Shown here piece after piece: positions 1 to 10,740 of a stretch of DNA of 64,000 nt. The DNA comes from Diphasiastrum complanatum (lineage: Eukaryota > Streptophyta > Lycopodiopsida > Lycopodiales > Lycopodiaceae), in NCBI GenBank assembly GCA_029204225.1, contig CM055103.1, forward strand, positions 39,354,095-39,418,094, given 5' to 3'. Positions within the stretch are counted from its first letter, which is position 1, and each line of letters opens with the position of its first letter. Below the pieces are notes generated by a model. That model saw only the letters and a list, made by a program, of their open reading frames with translations, did not search any database and was not told the DNA's origin. The translations under genes were made by a program, and so were the position numbers.

Positions 1-1758
1 ATCTTGAATGAGAATTGCTTCTCTACATAGGCTTTGAAAATAAGGAAATGATCAAACACCATAGATTTTGAAGCAAGAAGATATATCCAAGTGAATATTG
101 TGTAATCATCAATGAAAGTAACAAAACAAGTGGCTCCTCCCTTGCTTGTAGTTGATGAGAAATGCACATCCGAGTGGATTAACTCCAAAGGATGCTTGCT
201 TTTGATAGAAGATCTTGTAAATGGCTTTTTGTGAGATTTAGCAATAGCACAAGCCTCACAAAGCTTGATCTTCTTGGAGAATGACTTTGGCAAGCCAATA
301 GCTTTGGATTCTTTGATCATAGAGAGCATGGATTTGTAGTTGGGATGTCCCAACCTCCTATGCCATAATTCCTCCATAGAGAGCTTGTTCACAAGAGCAA
401 CATTACAAGCATTCACATACTCATTTGGATCTAGTTTATAGATGCCACCAAATCTAGATCCTAATGCAAGTATCTCATCATTCTTCTTGATAGTGCAAGT
501 ATCAACATTGAATTTTACATCAAGGCCATTATCAAGCAATTGGCCAACACTAATAAGATTCTTGGTAAGCTTAGGTACATAAAGAACTCTAGAGAGAGAA
601 AGAACTTTAGAGGATGCAAGCTTCAAGGGAATGTTCCCTATGCCTTCAATAGGACATTCAAAATCATTTGCAGTGTATATTAATTTCTTCACTCCATAAT
701 AAGGTGCAATAGAAGAGAAAGAGTCCTTGGAGCTACACATATGTGAAGAGGCTCCATTATCAATATACCATAGGCCGTCCTTCTTGAAAGGAGTAGATGA
801 GAAACTAGAGACCATAAGAGATCCCTCTCCATCACTTGCAATAGTGTCTTCCTTCTCATTGGTAATATTGGCTTGCTTGAGTTGATTCTTCTTTTTGAAG
901 CAATTGGTGGCATAATGACCTTTCTTGCCACAATAAAAGCACTTGATCTTCTTCTTCTTCTTGAGCTTGGATGATGAAGCATTAGAGGAATCATCTTCCT
1001 CCTCATCTTTGTCTTTGGATTTGACTTTGTCCTTGCTTAAGGATTGTTGATGTTGGTTCTTGTTCCTCTCTTTGTGCTTATCCTTGGCAAAGAGAGCTTT
1101 GCCATCATTATGAGTGAGAGAAAGCTTGTCCATCCTCAAGAGCTTGTACTCTTGTCTTGATTCTTCTGAAATTAGCACACTTTGGAGAGCCTCCAAACTT
1201 GGTAGCTCCTCCTTAATGGCATAGGATTGGACAAGGTTATCAAATTCACTTCTCTTGAACTAGCTCATTTTGATTGATGGAATCACCAATTCAAGCAAGC
1301 TCTCTATGAATATCTTTTACTCTCAAAACATAACTAGATGCACTCTCATCACTCTTTTGGCTACTTTGAAAGATTTGATTCCTAAGAGTGAGAAGCCTAG
1401 AGGTATTCTTAGCCTCATAGATAGTCTTGAGACAATCCCAAGCTTCTTTGGCTGTTGTACAAGTACCTATCTCCCTCAATATCTCATTAGAGACATTCAT
1501 CTTAATGTAGTGGAGAGTCATCCTAGCTCTCTTTTTGTATTTTTGAACCTCTTGAAGAACTTGTGGTTCTTCTTCAAGGCCAAGAACTATGTCCATCACG
1601 TCTTGAAGGATCAAGATGGACTCCATCCTCATTTTCCAAATTGAATAATTTGAAGTGGTCAATCTTTCACTTGGTTCCAACAAGGATGAACCCATTGAAG
1701 ACATTTGAAGTGAAGAAAACTCAAATGATGAACAATAAATGTTGTTACACACTTTCAA
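1..1758 (-). mobile_element. Ty1/copia element A, gag-pol (3' part cut by window edge)
   Basis: Read on the minus strand, a copia polyprotein starts at an ATG near 1701 (possible upstream Met at 1758). Domains in order: UBN2-type gag (about 1700-1290), a lysine-rich stretch, a CCHC zinc knuckle near 895-940 (CFYCGKKGHYATNC), an aspartic protease site near 755-765 (W-Y-I-D-N-G-A), the GAG-pre-integrase H-C type region near 300-400, and the start of the integrase core (HSDVHFS, F-I-D-D-Y) near 60-200. The frame breaks near 1270: a TGA after the RELA motif, followed within about 40 bases by a frame change. Downstream of that the frame is open to the window edge, so the copy is young but not fully intact. 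Reverse transcriptase and RNase H would lie left of the window. The protease triplet is D-N-G rather than the usual D-S-G. Confidence 0.9.
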
Positions 1759-2448
1759 TAGGATCCAATAATTGAGTACTATCTCCTCCTATGAAAGATC
1801 TTACAACAATTTGTGAATTGATTCTCACTAGCTACTCAAATCTCTCTAAAACAAGATCTATTTCACATCAAATGATGGAGTATAGGCAAAGTTAGGATCT
1901 AACACTCTTAGCACGTGTGAAATACACTAAGAAACCAAATTTGACTCAAATACAATGATATTGCATGAAACAAAATGGCTAAGATCTCAAAACAGTGCCT
2001 AGATCACATATAGATGAGATTGGCAAGCATACAACTGTGATTTTGGATCAACCAAGCAATCTCTTGACCAAACCAAATGTGTCCACCCAGGTCTAGGTGC
2101 CCTACCTAACCCTCTTTAAAAGCTTATAACTTTTGATTGGCTCAACCAAATGGAATGAAACTGATTGCAACAGAAACTAGACAAAAATAGCTTCAAAACA
2201 AGCTATCAAGCAAGATAAATGGATCAAACATGAGAGAGAACTTCCAAACTGAAATTGGATGTTCCTCACACTTGTCTGAGCACCTGATTCCGTACAGTAC
2301 CAGGTCAGACCCAATCAATGTCCTTTTGATCTCTTTTGATCCAAGATTGAACAAGATAGCTAGGAAAATGGGCCTTGACAACTTCTAGCTCAAGATTGAT
2401 GAAATTTTTTTCACTTAGATGGATCAAAATGCATGGTAACCTTAGGTA
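1759..2448 (-). other. Untranslated leader of copia element A
   Basis: This lies between the gag start and the primer-binding site of element A, which is where a retrotransposon leader and packaging region would be. No coding potential was recognised on either strand. Confidence 0.6.
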
Positions 2449-2461
2449 GGCTCTGATACCA
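2449..2461 (-). promoter_or_regulatory. Primer-binding site of copia element A (tRNA-iMet type)
   Basis: The plus strand reads GGCTCTGATACCA, so the element strand reads TGGTATCAGAGCC. This is the complement of the 3' end of plant initiator tRNA-Met, the usual primer of plant copia elements. It directly touches the LTR. Confidence 0.9.
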
Positions 2462-3122
2462 TGTTGAATTTCACACGTGTGGACTGTCCACTACATGTAC
2501 TTGTGATCTCCTAAGGTGTGTAGATGCACCAAGATCAAGACTAGATTGAGATTCAAGATCAATCTTGAATCCTATGGCAAAAACACACTACTACATGCAT
2601 TCAATCACTTCCAACTCTCACTCACACGTGTGGGAAGTATTAAAAAAATAATCTAAGTAAAAACAAGCTGCTCTCCTCAAGTAGAGAGAGAAAATACATC
2701 ATGAGCTCTCGGGTAGAGAGAGAAAGCTAGAAATCCAATAACTCACAAAATCCATGAAATCACCAAATCAAATTAGCTTCAAAATGAGGAGTACAATGAT
2801 ACTAGTAGGTCCACGAGCTACCACTATGCTTAACTATGATTGGACCATATTTTGTCACCTCTTGATCCTATTGGATCATTGATCTATGCACCTCTTAATT
2901 CTATTGGACTATATTCAAGCACACCTCAATTTCCTATTGGACCTCACAAGGTTCCACCTCTAAATCCTATTGGACCTCTTGGAATTCATCAAACAAAAAC
3001 TTTACACTTGTCTACACTCTAATTAGCAAGTGTTTAGCCTCTTACTCTATTTTGGCTCAATAGTGGCATTACAAGTGGAAATGCATAATTTGCCATCTAT
3101 GCCAAATTTATTCCTATCAACA
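2462..3122 (-). repeat. 5' LTR of copia element A
   Basis: A 661-bp block begins TGTTGAATTT immediately after the PBS and ends TTCCTATCAACA. It therefore has TG...CA ends and a 6-bp terminal inverted repeat (TGTTGA/TCAACA). The partner LTR lies left of the window, so neither LTR divergence nor the target-site duplication can be checked. CACGTGTG motifs occur in it, as in the other LTRs of this window. Confidence 0.8.
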
Positions 3123-4931
3123 TCCTACACCTAGATGCTTGATGTAAAAAACATAAGACCCCTATATCTAACATAGATAATCTTTTTCAATTCTTCACAT
3201 ATCTATCACCAGGAAATAATTTAGACTTAGAGAACACCGTGATCAATTTTGATTGATAAACTCAGTTTAATCAATTCACTAATTTAAACTGATTTCATAG
3301 ATAACGAAAAAATGACCTAAATTTTGATTTTTTTGGAAAACTCAATTTTTGTTTTATTTTAGATAATTTGAAAATTCTGACAAAAATACTGTTAGTACAA
3401 AAGGCAATCGAAATCGAAAAATCGAAACATTGTCCAATTCCTAATGTTACTAACCCAATGTCAAACTGGCATGCAAAGCACACTACATTATTCACAAAAC
3501 GTCATTCTGAAATTTTTACGTAAACTTCAGTTTTACGAAATTTGTCAGCCAATATCACTGATTTGTGACCCAACTGTCAGAGCACATATGTATGACCACT
3601 CAAATCGATTGTAAATCCATCATGCATGTCAGAATCACTATGATAATCAGCATGCAACTAATCCATGCAAACACAGTACTACAAATTAGGGAAATGACTA
3701 GCATGCAATCAGAACAATTTTACTCACAAAACTGCAAAACTTCATATGATCATAACTTTGGCTACAGGACACCAAATTGGGTGCTGTAAAGCTCAGTACA
3801 GAGGGAGACCAAGTGAACAAGATGCTTACCACGTCAGCCTGCCACCTAGGCTTCACACGTGCAAGATTAGAGTGTCTAAAAAACTGTAGTAGGGCGCATT
3901 TCCACAAAGCAAAACCATGCAAAAACGTGCAAACACCCATCCTAGCTCAAAATTGATGCTACCAACAGTCTTAAACAATCAATTAGACTTCCATGAAGCA
4001 TTCATACTGATCCTAAGATGAAGTATAGGCTGAGAACGAAGACTTCTTGATTTGTAGAAGTCAAAATAGCTTCAAACTTTATGAAGATGGTTTATAAGCC
4101 ACGGCCATCAATTCACAGGTCTGATAGCTCGTTGGGAAGGTAAAAAAGAATGCTAATCATGTTGTAAATAACTCCAAAATGATCTCCTTATATATTTGGA
4201 GAGATCCATCCCCCAAAAATCACCAAAAATGGTCATTTTTTGATCTTTTTTTACTTCCTACAAGTTCAATTGCTAGAATTCTTGGATCTAACTTTAGGAA
4301 AAGCTTCAAAAGACTTTGGTTCACCTCTTTACAAACTCTACATGGTGTTTTACAGCCAACTACTATCCAACTTTATGAAAAAACAAACAAAAATAATGAT
4401 TTTTTATTTTCCGATTTTTTCATCACAATAAAGTGGAAATTCATGACATACAACTCTTTCTATAACACATGCAAACCAATTTACAGAACTATAACCATCT
4501 AATTGATCTGATCCTGCTGGATTTTGGTTCTTACTATCTATTTTGTGCCAAAAAGCATGAAAAACCAAGCAATTTTGACCAAAACATAGTCTAGAATCAA
4601 AAATCATTGGAAAGAACCGGCATGCATCATTACATCATTAATGAACCCTAAAACAAAAGTACACTTTCTGGAAAATTTAGATCTACCAAAAATTTGATCT
4701 ACACAAGAAAAAACTCCAAAAAAGCATCACAAATTGGCCTTCAAGGACAATTCTCCATAAAACCACAAAGAATCCCAAGAGTAATGGATCTTAGCAACAT
4801 GCACATTGAAACCGAGATAGTACACCCACTTGCACCCTTGCTATCCACCTTGGAAGAGAATTCCCATAATCAAATCTGAAATCTCGATGAAAGGTAGCCC
4901 TTCTCCATGTTCTCCAATCTTCGTAAGCCTT
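3123..4931 (-). mobile_element. Internal region of an unidentified LTR element, interrupted by copia A
   Basis: This AT-rich stretch lies between the outer end of the copia A LTR and a second PBS at 4932. I found no gag or pol domain in any frame. Its open frames are short and low in complexity. By position it is the leader or internal part of the element whose LTR is 4945-5370, and copia A appears to have inserted into it. Confidence 0.45.
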
Positions 4932-5370
4932 GCTCTGATACCAATGTAAGGGAAGCTCCCTAAGATCCTGCTTACAAGATAACACACTATGGAGCAACCA
5001 CCCAACCAAGTAGAAGCAACCAATCAACTCTAGAAGCTTCACCCCCAAGCCAGGGAATAAGAAGCATGAAGGTAGAGTGAAACCGTGGCAATGAATCAAT
5101 GATCACAATGAGGAGTAGGGCGAGTTTGGCCTCCATATATAGAGCCAAAAGCAACCTGGGCACATAGCCATGCATAGCCCTAAGTTTCCTATACATAGAT
5201 TCACCTAGAATAGAGTCCTAAGCATGGACTAACTATTCATAGAATTGCTATTGATAACTCTACTCATGCATACACTGTCTCAAACCTTGTCTAAACTCCG
5301 TGTGTTCTGGGCCTCACAAGGATATTAGTTACTTTCGGGTCACGTCCAGTATGACGTGGCATAACTAACA
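4932..5370 (-). repeat. Primer-binding site and LTR of the unidentified element
   Basis: GCTCTGATACCA (4932-4943) is a tRNA-iMet-type PBS in minus orientation. It is followed after one base by TGTAAGGGAAG at 4945. The block to CTAACA at 5370 (426 bp) fits an LTR: TG...CA ends with an imperfect TGTAAG/CTAACA inverted repeat, and a TATA-like CTATATATGG on the minus strand near 5132-5142. Gypsy gag sequence starts about 110 bp beyond, so this element seems to sit in a gypsy copy. The outer boundary is inferred from the ends only. Confidence 0.55.
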
Positions 5371-5479
5371 GCTTGTTTCACTGGAGTACCATGTATCCAA
5401 GACTAGGAGTACACTGTAAATGCATTTAAGGACATGAACATGAACATAAGTGATGCATCCACATCCTTCCTATTAGCAC

Positions 5480-6200
5480 ATTTTTGTCATCCCCCATTCT
5501 CAATTTGCAACTTCTCATCATCAAATGATTCACATTGATGTTCTTGCAACACTGTTATCCCTAAAACCTCTAGTTAAAACGTTTGGCTTGGAAAATTGAA
5601 AAGTATCAGGTTGAGACTTTGGATCCCCAAACGTGTTATAAGATGTGTTGATTGTAGTAATCCCCTATTTCTAGAATTGTTTAGCTGTTGAAGGATATTG
5701 TTCATGAATCAAAGCTAATTGCATAGTTGATTCTAAAGATGTACATTTGGCTACTTCTACATCAGCTCCAATTTGTGGTTGTAATCCATGGATATATCGA
5801 TGTAAATGTGCACTTTCATCCAATTCGACCTTGAGTGTCAATTGCCAAAATTCATGAGTATAATCTTGGACTGAGCTAGTTTGCTGAACTGAGCACCAAC
5901 GTTAAAATAACATTTTTTTTCCTAAAATGGATTGAAGAAAACCTTAGTACATAATTGCTTGAATTGCAACCAATTGTAGACTGTCGGTTAAACATGTGGA
6001 TCAGCCTCGACTTTTTTCCACCAAACATAAGCTGGACCTTCGAAGTGTAGTGAAGCATAAGCAGTTATTCCTTGATCAGTCCTTGAAAATAATTGGAAAT
6101 ATTTATCCAATTTGTGTAACCATTCATTCTTTCACATCTATGCTATCTATGTGGCCACTGAAATTTGGCATAAAGATTTATCCTTGAAATCATTACCGAC
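5480..6200 (-). pseudogene. Ty3/gypsy gag fragment, decayed
   Basis: Conceptual translation of the minus strand, with several frame changes and stops, gives the retrotransposon gag (capsid) signature. It has an A-Y-V-W-W-K-K stretch near 6010-6030, followed by V-Q-D-Y-T-H-E-F-W near 5840-5870, H-R-Y-I-H-G-L near 5785-5810, and an A-x-x-T-x-x-x-A-x-x-L-A motif near 5720-5750. No zinc knuckle, protease or polymerase follows. The rest of the element is missing or displaced by the insertions to the left. Confidence 0.7.
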
Positions 6201-6401
6201 GACATTTCTATAATGAGGTGAGTTAAAATAGCAATGATCGACTTATACAGTGCTTAAAACAAGAAACTACATAATAAATGAAGCTTATTTGTTCAAAAAT
6301 GGGCTCAAAACATTTTGAAAATTGAAAATCAAGAAAACTAGAAAGAAAAACTCTACCAAACTTAAAGAAAACCACCAAATCTGATGGGGAAAGGATCTAA
6401 T

Positions 6402-6986
6402 GCTCTGATACCAAAATTTTCATGTTCCAATCTTAATATTGATACATCTAATCCATTCTTAAACATGGAAATTACAATAAATTAAGAAAATACTCAAGAA
6501 ATCAAGAAGATAGATAAAGATAACAAACTTTCACTAAAATAGACAAAGTATGGATCCATTATTTACCATTAATGATCATTCACAAAATTAGGCCTGAAAC
6601 TAGAGCATGATCATAGCTCTCATGTGATTTTAGGCACATGAACTATAAACACTATAAAAAAAGCTCTTAAAAAGAAGCTTCAAGATCACCAAAAGTTCAA
6701 AAATCACAAATGTAGAATAGCTTCCAAATTAGCACGATCACCTCTATATATAGTGGTCCTTTAGTGGCTCTAACTTGAATTTGGGGCTTATCACCTTATT
6801 TTAGGCCTTACAACCATTATTACAATTCCCACCAATACAAATATGGTGTGGTTGGCTAGCTCACTTTATTGATGAATGTAATGACATAAACCTACTCTAA
6901 CTTAGCACCATGGCTATATTTAGCAAAATCTCTAGATGCATTCATGGGCTAATTTTACATAGGACATGACAACTTTAGTCCTTTAA
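6402..6986 (-). repeat. Primer-binding site and probable LTR of the gypsy copy
   Basis: GCTCTGATACCA (6402-6413) is a PBS in minus orientation just upstream of the gypsy gag fragment. The following sequence up to about 6986 contains a minus-strand TATA box (CCACTATATATAG near 6743-6756) and no coding potential, as expected for an LTR. Its exact ends are not clear. The start is either directly after the PBS or at TGTTCC near 6423. The right end touches the 57-bp remnant of the copia B LTR. Confidence 0.5.
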
Positions 6987-7043
6987 ACATGTGTAATCAT
7001 CCTATATACATGATTTTTGGCCTCTACCAAGCTTATTTTTGCA
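6987..7043 (-). repeat. Truncated 3' LTR of copia-like element B
   Basis: These 57 bases are identical to 9871-9927, the outer end of the 5' LTR of element B. Directly right of it (7044-7061) the minus strand is a polypurine tract (GAGGAGGAGTGTGAAAAA), as expected just before a 3' LTR. The remaining 750 or so bases of this LTR are replaced by the gypsy LTR region, so it was cut by insertion or recombination. Confidence 0.8.
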
Positions 7044-7260
7044 TTTTTCACACTCCTCCTCAAAAATCTAGCTTGGTAAATCTAGCTTGATGGAAAACAT
7101 GATGATCTTGAACTTGACTCCATGGGCTAAATTGGTCTTTGCTGGTCCAAAAGGTGTGAATATCAGCCAATGAGCTTGATGTTGATCTGAAATCACCATA
7201 TCCATGATAGTGCTTCTTTGATGTTGACATCTTTGATGAGCTTGAGAGCTTTGCACCATC

Positions 7261-8388
7261 CTAGCACCTCCAAAATTGATTCCTTCCAAATTTCATGTAG
7301 ATGCTTGACCTTGAGGCTTTCTCCTTCTTCATGTGCATCTCCTCCATGAGAAAATAAAGATTTCTTCTTGACTTATTAGGATCACAAAGATCTAGCATCA
7401 TGTTACCACGATCTAGAGAATTAGACTTATCCAAATTGGCAAGACTATGCATGCTATAATAACAAAGTGTTTGCATCATATCTTCATGCTTGTTTACCAT
7501 GCTAATCTCAGATCCAATGAGGCTAAATACTTCATTATGGAGATAAGTGTCTTTAGAAGATGATTCACTTACTCTCATAAAGAGTTTACAATTTGCCTCA
7601 ATACAAATTTTCAAACTATGAGTGAACAAATCACTTTTGCTCTTACATGACTCAAGAGCATACATTTGATGAAATAACCATTTGCTTTCTAATTGATTTA
7701 AAATCAATTTCAACCTTTTAAGAACATCATCTATGTTCTCAAGAGAGACTTCATACTCAACTAGTATGGCTTTACTCCAATTTTGAGATGCAATGATCTC
7801 ACTAAAGCAAATTGATTTATCAAATGACATAAGAGAAGTAAGTATGAGATGTATACCACATGAGATATGCTCCTCTTTTCCTTGAAATGTGAGCCACATG
7901 GAATCAACCGTATTTCTTGAGTTTCTTTTTGGAATCACATCTTGAGAAGGTCTCTCCTCCTCAATCCTTGGCACACTTGAACCTTGAGATGATTCTTTAA
8001 GATCCTCTTCATGGTGCTCCTTCTTGATGGAAATCCGAGACCTCCATGTCTCATAATGATCACAACAACTATGACCGCACAATATGCACTTCCTATGATT
8101 ATTAAAATTACTTATGCTAGAAACATAAGTCCAAAAATCACCACAACTTGGCATGATTTTTCTGATATTGAAATCAAAAGGCATTTCCATCTCAATAAGG
8201 CTAACTACTTGCTTATGGATATAAGTGTCCACTTTGGATGCTTCACTTATTCTCATAAGAAGTTTACAACTTGCCTTAAAGATTGAAAACTTACAGTTTT
8301 CATCTTTATGAATGAACACATCATTCATGATCTTATTGAAACCAAAAGATCCTACATTACAAAAATATTTCCATTTCCTTGACTTCAT
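7261..8388 (-). CDS. 375-codon pol-derived ORF of element B without catalytic motifs
   Basis: A long open frame inside a PBS/PPT/LTR-bounded element. It shows no intact catalytic motif of protease, integrase or RT. Blocks resemble the copia RT region: M-S-F-D-K-S-I-C-F-S-E around aa 188-198 followed by W-S-K-A-I-L-V-E-Y-E, the place where copia RTs begin, and two copies of a block of the form C-K-L-x-M-R-(I/V)-S-E-(A/S)-S (near aa 41 and 275), where copia RTs have the residues just before Y-V-D-D. Y-V-D-D itself is absent in both. The block order repeats within the ORF. The same blocks occur in the ORF at 47901-49598. It may be a non-autonomous element protein or an accidentally open relic. 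The first codon is uncertain. Confidence 0.5.
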   Translation of the reverse strand: MKSRKWKYFCNVGSFGFNKIMNDVFIHKDENCKFSIFKASCKLLMRISEASKVDTYIHKQVVSLIEMEMPFDFNIRKIMPSCGDFWTYVSSISNFNNHRKCILCGHSCCDHYETWRSRISIKKEHHEEDLKESSQGSSVPRIEEERPSQDVIPKRNSRNTVDSMWLTFQGKEEHISCGIHLILTSLMSFDKSICFSEIIASQNWSKAILVEYEVSLENIDDVLKRLKLILNQLESKWLFHQMYALESCKSKSDLFTHSLKICIEANCKLFMRVSESSSKDTYLHNEVFSLIGSEISMVNKHEDMMQTLCYYSMHSLANLDKSNSLDRGNMMLDLCDPNKSRRNLYFLMEEMHMKKEKASRSSIYMKFGRNQFWRC

Positions 8389-8394
8389 TAGTTA

Positions 8395-8640
8395 GAAGGA
8401 AAACATATTTTGCTATCTTTTAAGGCATCACACTCAACTTGTATTGCCTTAATCCACCTTTGAGATACAAAAATCTCTTCAAAGCAAAATGGTTCTTCAT
8501 AAGTTGACATGAGAGCATAAATGAAACTATTTTCATTTTGTGATTGCTCCTTATTCTTGATGATCCAAGGATGTTTTCTAGCAAATTGATGCTTCTAAAC
8601 TTGACTCTATCACTCTTGAACAAATCTAGAGTGATGGTAC
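8395..8640 (-). pseudogene. Copia RT N-terminal remnant in element B
   Basis: The minus strand just upstream of the 375-codon ORF encodes, in a different frame from the short ORF there, A-L-M-S-T-Y-E-E-P-F-C-F-E-E then W-I-K-A-I-Q-V-E. This is the canonical start of a copia reverse transcriptase. It stops after about 40 codons. It is a third copy of the block seen inside the 375-codon ORF, so the RT region of this element has been internally duplicated and deleted. Confidence 0.55.
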
Positions 8641-9098
8641 AATGGATTTCAACCTCTCACCTTGCATATCACTCTTTAATCTATGATTTTTAGCAAAATC
8701 TCTCTCAACTTCAGCATGCACTCAAAAAATCAGAGATAATCAGTTAATGCACCTAATTCAAGCTTCAAATTTAATTTCTTGGCTGATCTAATCCAAGAAC
8801 TAATCAAGGGATTAGATTCACTATAGAAAATGCTTGATTTTGCACCAAAAATCACTCAAATTGGGTATGTGAGTCAAATTCTACAAATTTTTGAAATTTC
8901 TTAGTCAAAATCGGAGCTGTACGGCCTCACACGTGTGAAAAGGGTTCCTACAGCCCACAACAAGATCTGCACCAAAAATTTTGAGGATAGCTATCAAATC
9001 CAACTCGCTACACAAAATTTGACTAGTTTCCAAAAAATTGCTAATTTTGGCTTTGATTTGGATTAACCCTATCAATTTCAACAAAACCTCTTGTACTA
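8641..9098 (-). other. Leader of element B; no gag recognised
   Basis: AT-rich sequence between the RT remnant and the PBS. No gag, zinc knuckle or protease was found, so the element lacks the structural genes. Confidence 0.5.
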
Positions 9099-9927
9099 GG
9101 CTCTGATACCATGTGCAAAAAGTACAAAAAGGACCAAGAGTGGATCCTAATCTGATCCTCAAGAGGGATTGGTTGTCAGATTACTTGATCTATCAATCTA
9201 CTTGAGATTAAGATCAATCTAGATCAATTCTAGACACAAAATCCTAACAAGAACAATCATTAATTGAAGGTAGGTGTACTTTCTGGTTTCCCACGTGTGA
9301 AACACTGTCTGAGTACGGACTCCAACCTGAAAATCAAGTACACATTGATAGAACCTCAAAACAATCAAAACAAATGGAGAGAATCACTCAAAATTGCTTC
9401 CAAAACCAAGATTGATGTCTCACACTGATTATGGCCAAATGTGGCTCTATATATACAATAAGTGGGAGCTCGTGGTACTGATCATCCCTTTGATCTCACA
9501 TGTGTGAAGGTGCTTTCTCATATGATGATTCATCATGCAAAACTGACACTTGGACAAAACCTTCTATTTTGAGCACTTTTGGTCCATTTTCCTTCTATAT
9601 GGACATCTACTTGAAAATCTTCTAGAAGTCAAAATTCATCTACTTCAGCTTATTCCACACATGTGAGCTGTCCTCTACACATGATGTGACACCTAACCAA
9701 AGGATGTATAAAGCTCATGCAAGCAATAGATTGATGCCATGTGTCATATGTCTAGAAAACTAGTTTTTGGCCTTTTTAGCCACTAGAACTTGAATTAAAT
9801 CATATGTACAACCTATATGATTATGGTACATGACAAGTATACTATTTTCACACGTGGGAACAAGTTCCACACATGTGTAATCATCCTATATACATGATTT
9901 TTGGCCTCTACCAAGCTTATTTTTGCA
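9099..9927 (-). repeat. Primer-binding site and 5' LTR of element B
   Basis: GGCTCTGATACCA (9099-9111) is the PBS in minus orientation. The LTR runs from TGTGCAAAAAG at 9112 to TTTTTGCA at 9927 (816 bp), with a TGTGCAAAAA/TTTTTGCA inverted repeat at its ends and a TATA-like element (TGTATATATAG, minus) near 9450-9460. Its last 57 bp are identical to the 3' LTR remnant at 6987-7043, which suggests a recent insertion. Confidence 0.8.
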
Positions 9928-9928
9928 T

Positions 9929-10100
9929 TTAGATGCACGACATCATCTTCACAACATCAGTCTCAATAGCTAGGCAACGAGTGTATGGTCTGCTTGAATA
10001 AACTCTTGGAGGAGGATATGGTGAGTCTACTTCCCACCATTTGTAGCCTTCCATGTCTTTTGCATTGATCTGTGGCTCTTCACTAACGCTTCTTGTCCAT
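9929..10100 (-). pseudogene. Orphan exon of an unknown gene, cut by element B
   Basis: The minus strand has a plausible splice acceptor (TTGTCTACAAG) at 10101, followed by about 56 codons of natural-looking, non-repetitive protein. Notable motifs are G-Y-K-W-W-E-V-D-S-P-Y-P-P-P-R-V-Y and R-P-Y-T-R-C-L-A-I-E-T. The frame ends with a TAA that lies 2 bp outside the LTR end of element B, so the stop may be created at the insertion junction. I do not recognise the family. It could be a gene fragment captured by or truncated by the retroelement, or the last exon of a host gene. Confidence 0.45.
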
Positions 10101-10285
10101 CTTGTAGACAAAGTTGTTTTCTCAAGTCAGTCCATCATGCTTTGTCAGTTAGCTACATGGAGGGGATGAGGGCATTGGATTTGCTATCAATGTCAAGGGT
10201 TGCAATGAGCTCTCTTGCAATGGGCGGGCAATCTCTCTCTCTCTTGCACTACAACACCATAGCAGGCATTGCCTATGTGTGTTAG

Positions 10286-10288
<3 letters not shown>

Positions 10289-10351
<63 letters not shown>
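10289..10351. repeat. (CT)n microsatellite
   Basis: About 31 uninterrupted CT units. The Leu-Ser repeat it encodes in a neighbouring open frame is not a protein feature. Confidence 0.95.
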
Positions 10352-10354
<3 letters not shown>

Positions 10355-10379
10355 ACGTTGTCTTTCTCGAGCATCATTT

Positions 10380-10740
10380 TGAAAACCAAAAATTGGGCCC
10401 TACATTATGCAAAAAACGATTAAAAACCTCACAAATGACAATTACGTACTATGCAAGGAGCCGTGCACAGGCCATTCTGCCCAGTAAAGATTTCCAGAAA
10501 TTTTTGGGCGAGGCTCAAAGGGGCCGAGCCTCAAAAATTTTGGAAGGCCGAACAGGGCAAAATGGCCAGTGCTCGGGCGCCTTCCATTGTGTAATGGGTA
10601 CCTTAAACTTTTTCACATGTACACTACGAAGCATAATAGGCAGTTTGACTTTGACCGACCATTACGAACGTGTCACGTGGAAGTCGTACGGACGTCGTTA
10701 CGGACAGGCAGCAGAAAAGTGCAAAACTTGTGTTTGAAAA
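10380..10740. repeat. GC-rich dispersed repeat upstream of the sHSP gene
   Basis: A GC-rich island in AT-rich surroundings. It contains an inverted pair (CGAGGCTC...GAGCCTCAAA near 10510-10535) and the module CTCGGGCGCCTTCCATTGTGTAATG near 10572-10596. A similar module (CTCGGGCCTTCCACTACGTAATG) occurs near 33534-33556, so this belongs to a dispersed family. A heat-shock-element-like TTTCCAGAAATTT lies near 10488-10502, too far upstream of the sHSP to be assigned with confidence. Confidence 0.5.

Noticed and set aside
689-1006. 105-codon minus-strand ORF, arginine-rich
   Set aside because: Out-of-frame shadow of the copia A zinc-knuckle and protease region.
10488-10502. TTTCCAGAAATTT as the functional heat shock element of the sHSP gene
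   Set aside because: It is 1.35 kb upstream in a dispersed repeat. The nearer GAA-NN-TTC sites are more plausible, though also weak.
10279-10737. Plus-strand ORF beginning with a long Leu-Ser repeat
   Set aside because: The start is the (CT)n microsatellite and the rest crosses GC-rich repeat DNA. No domain or splice context.
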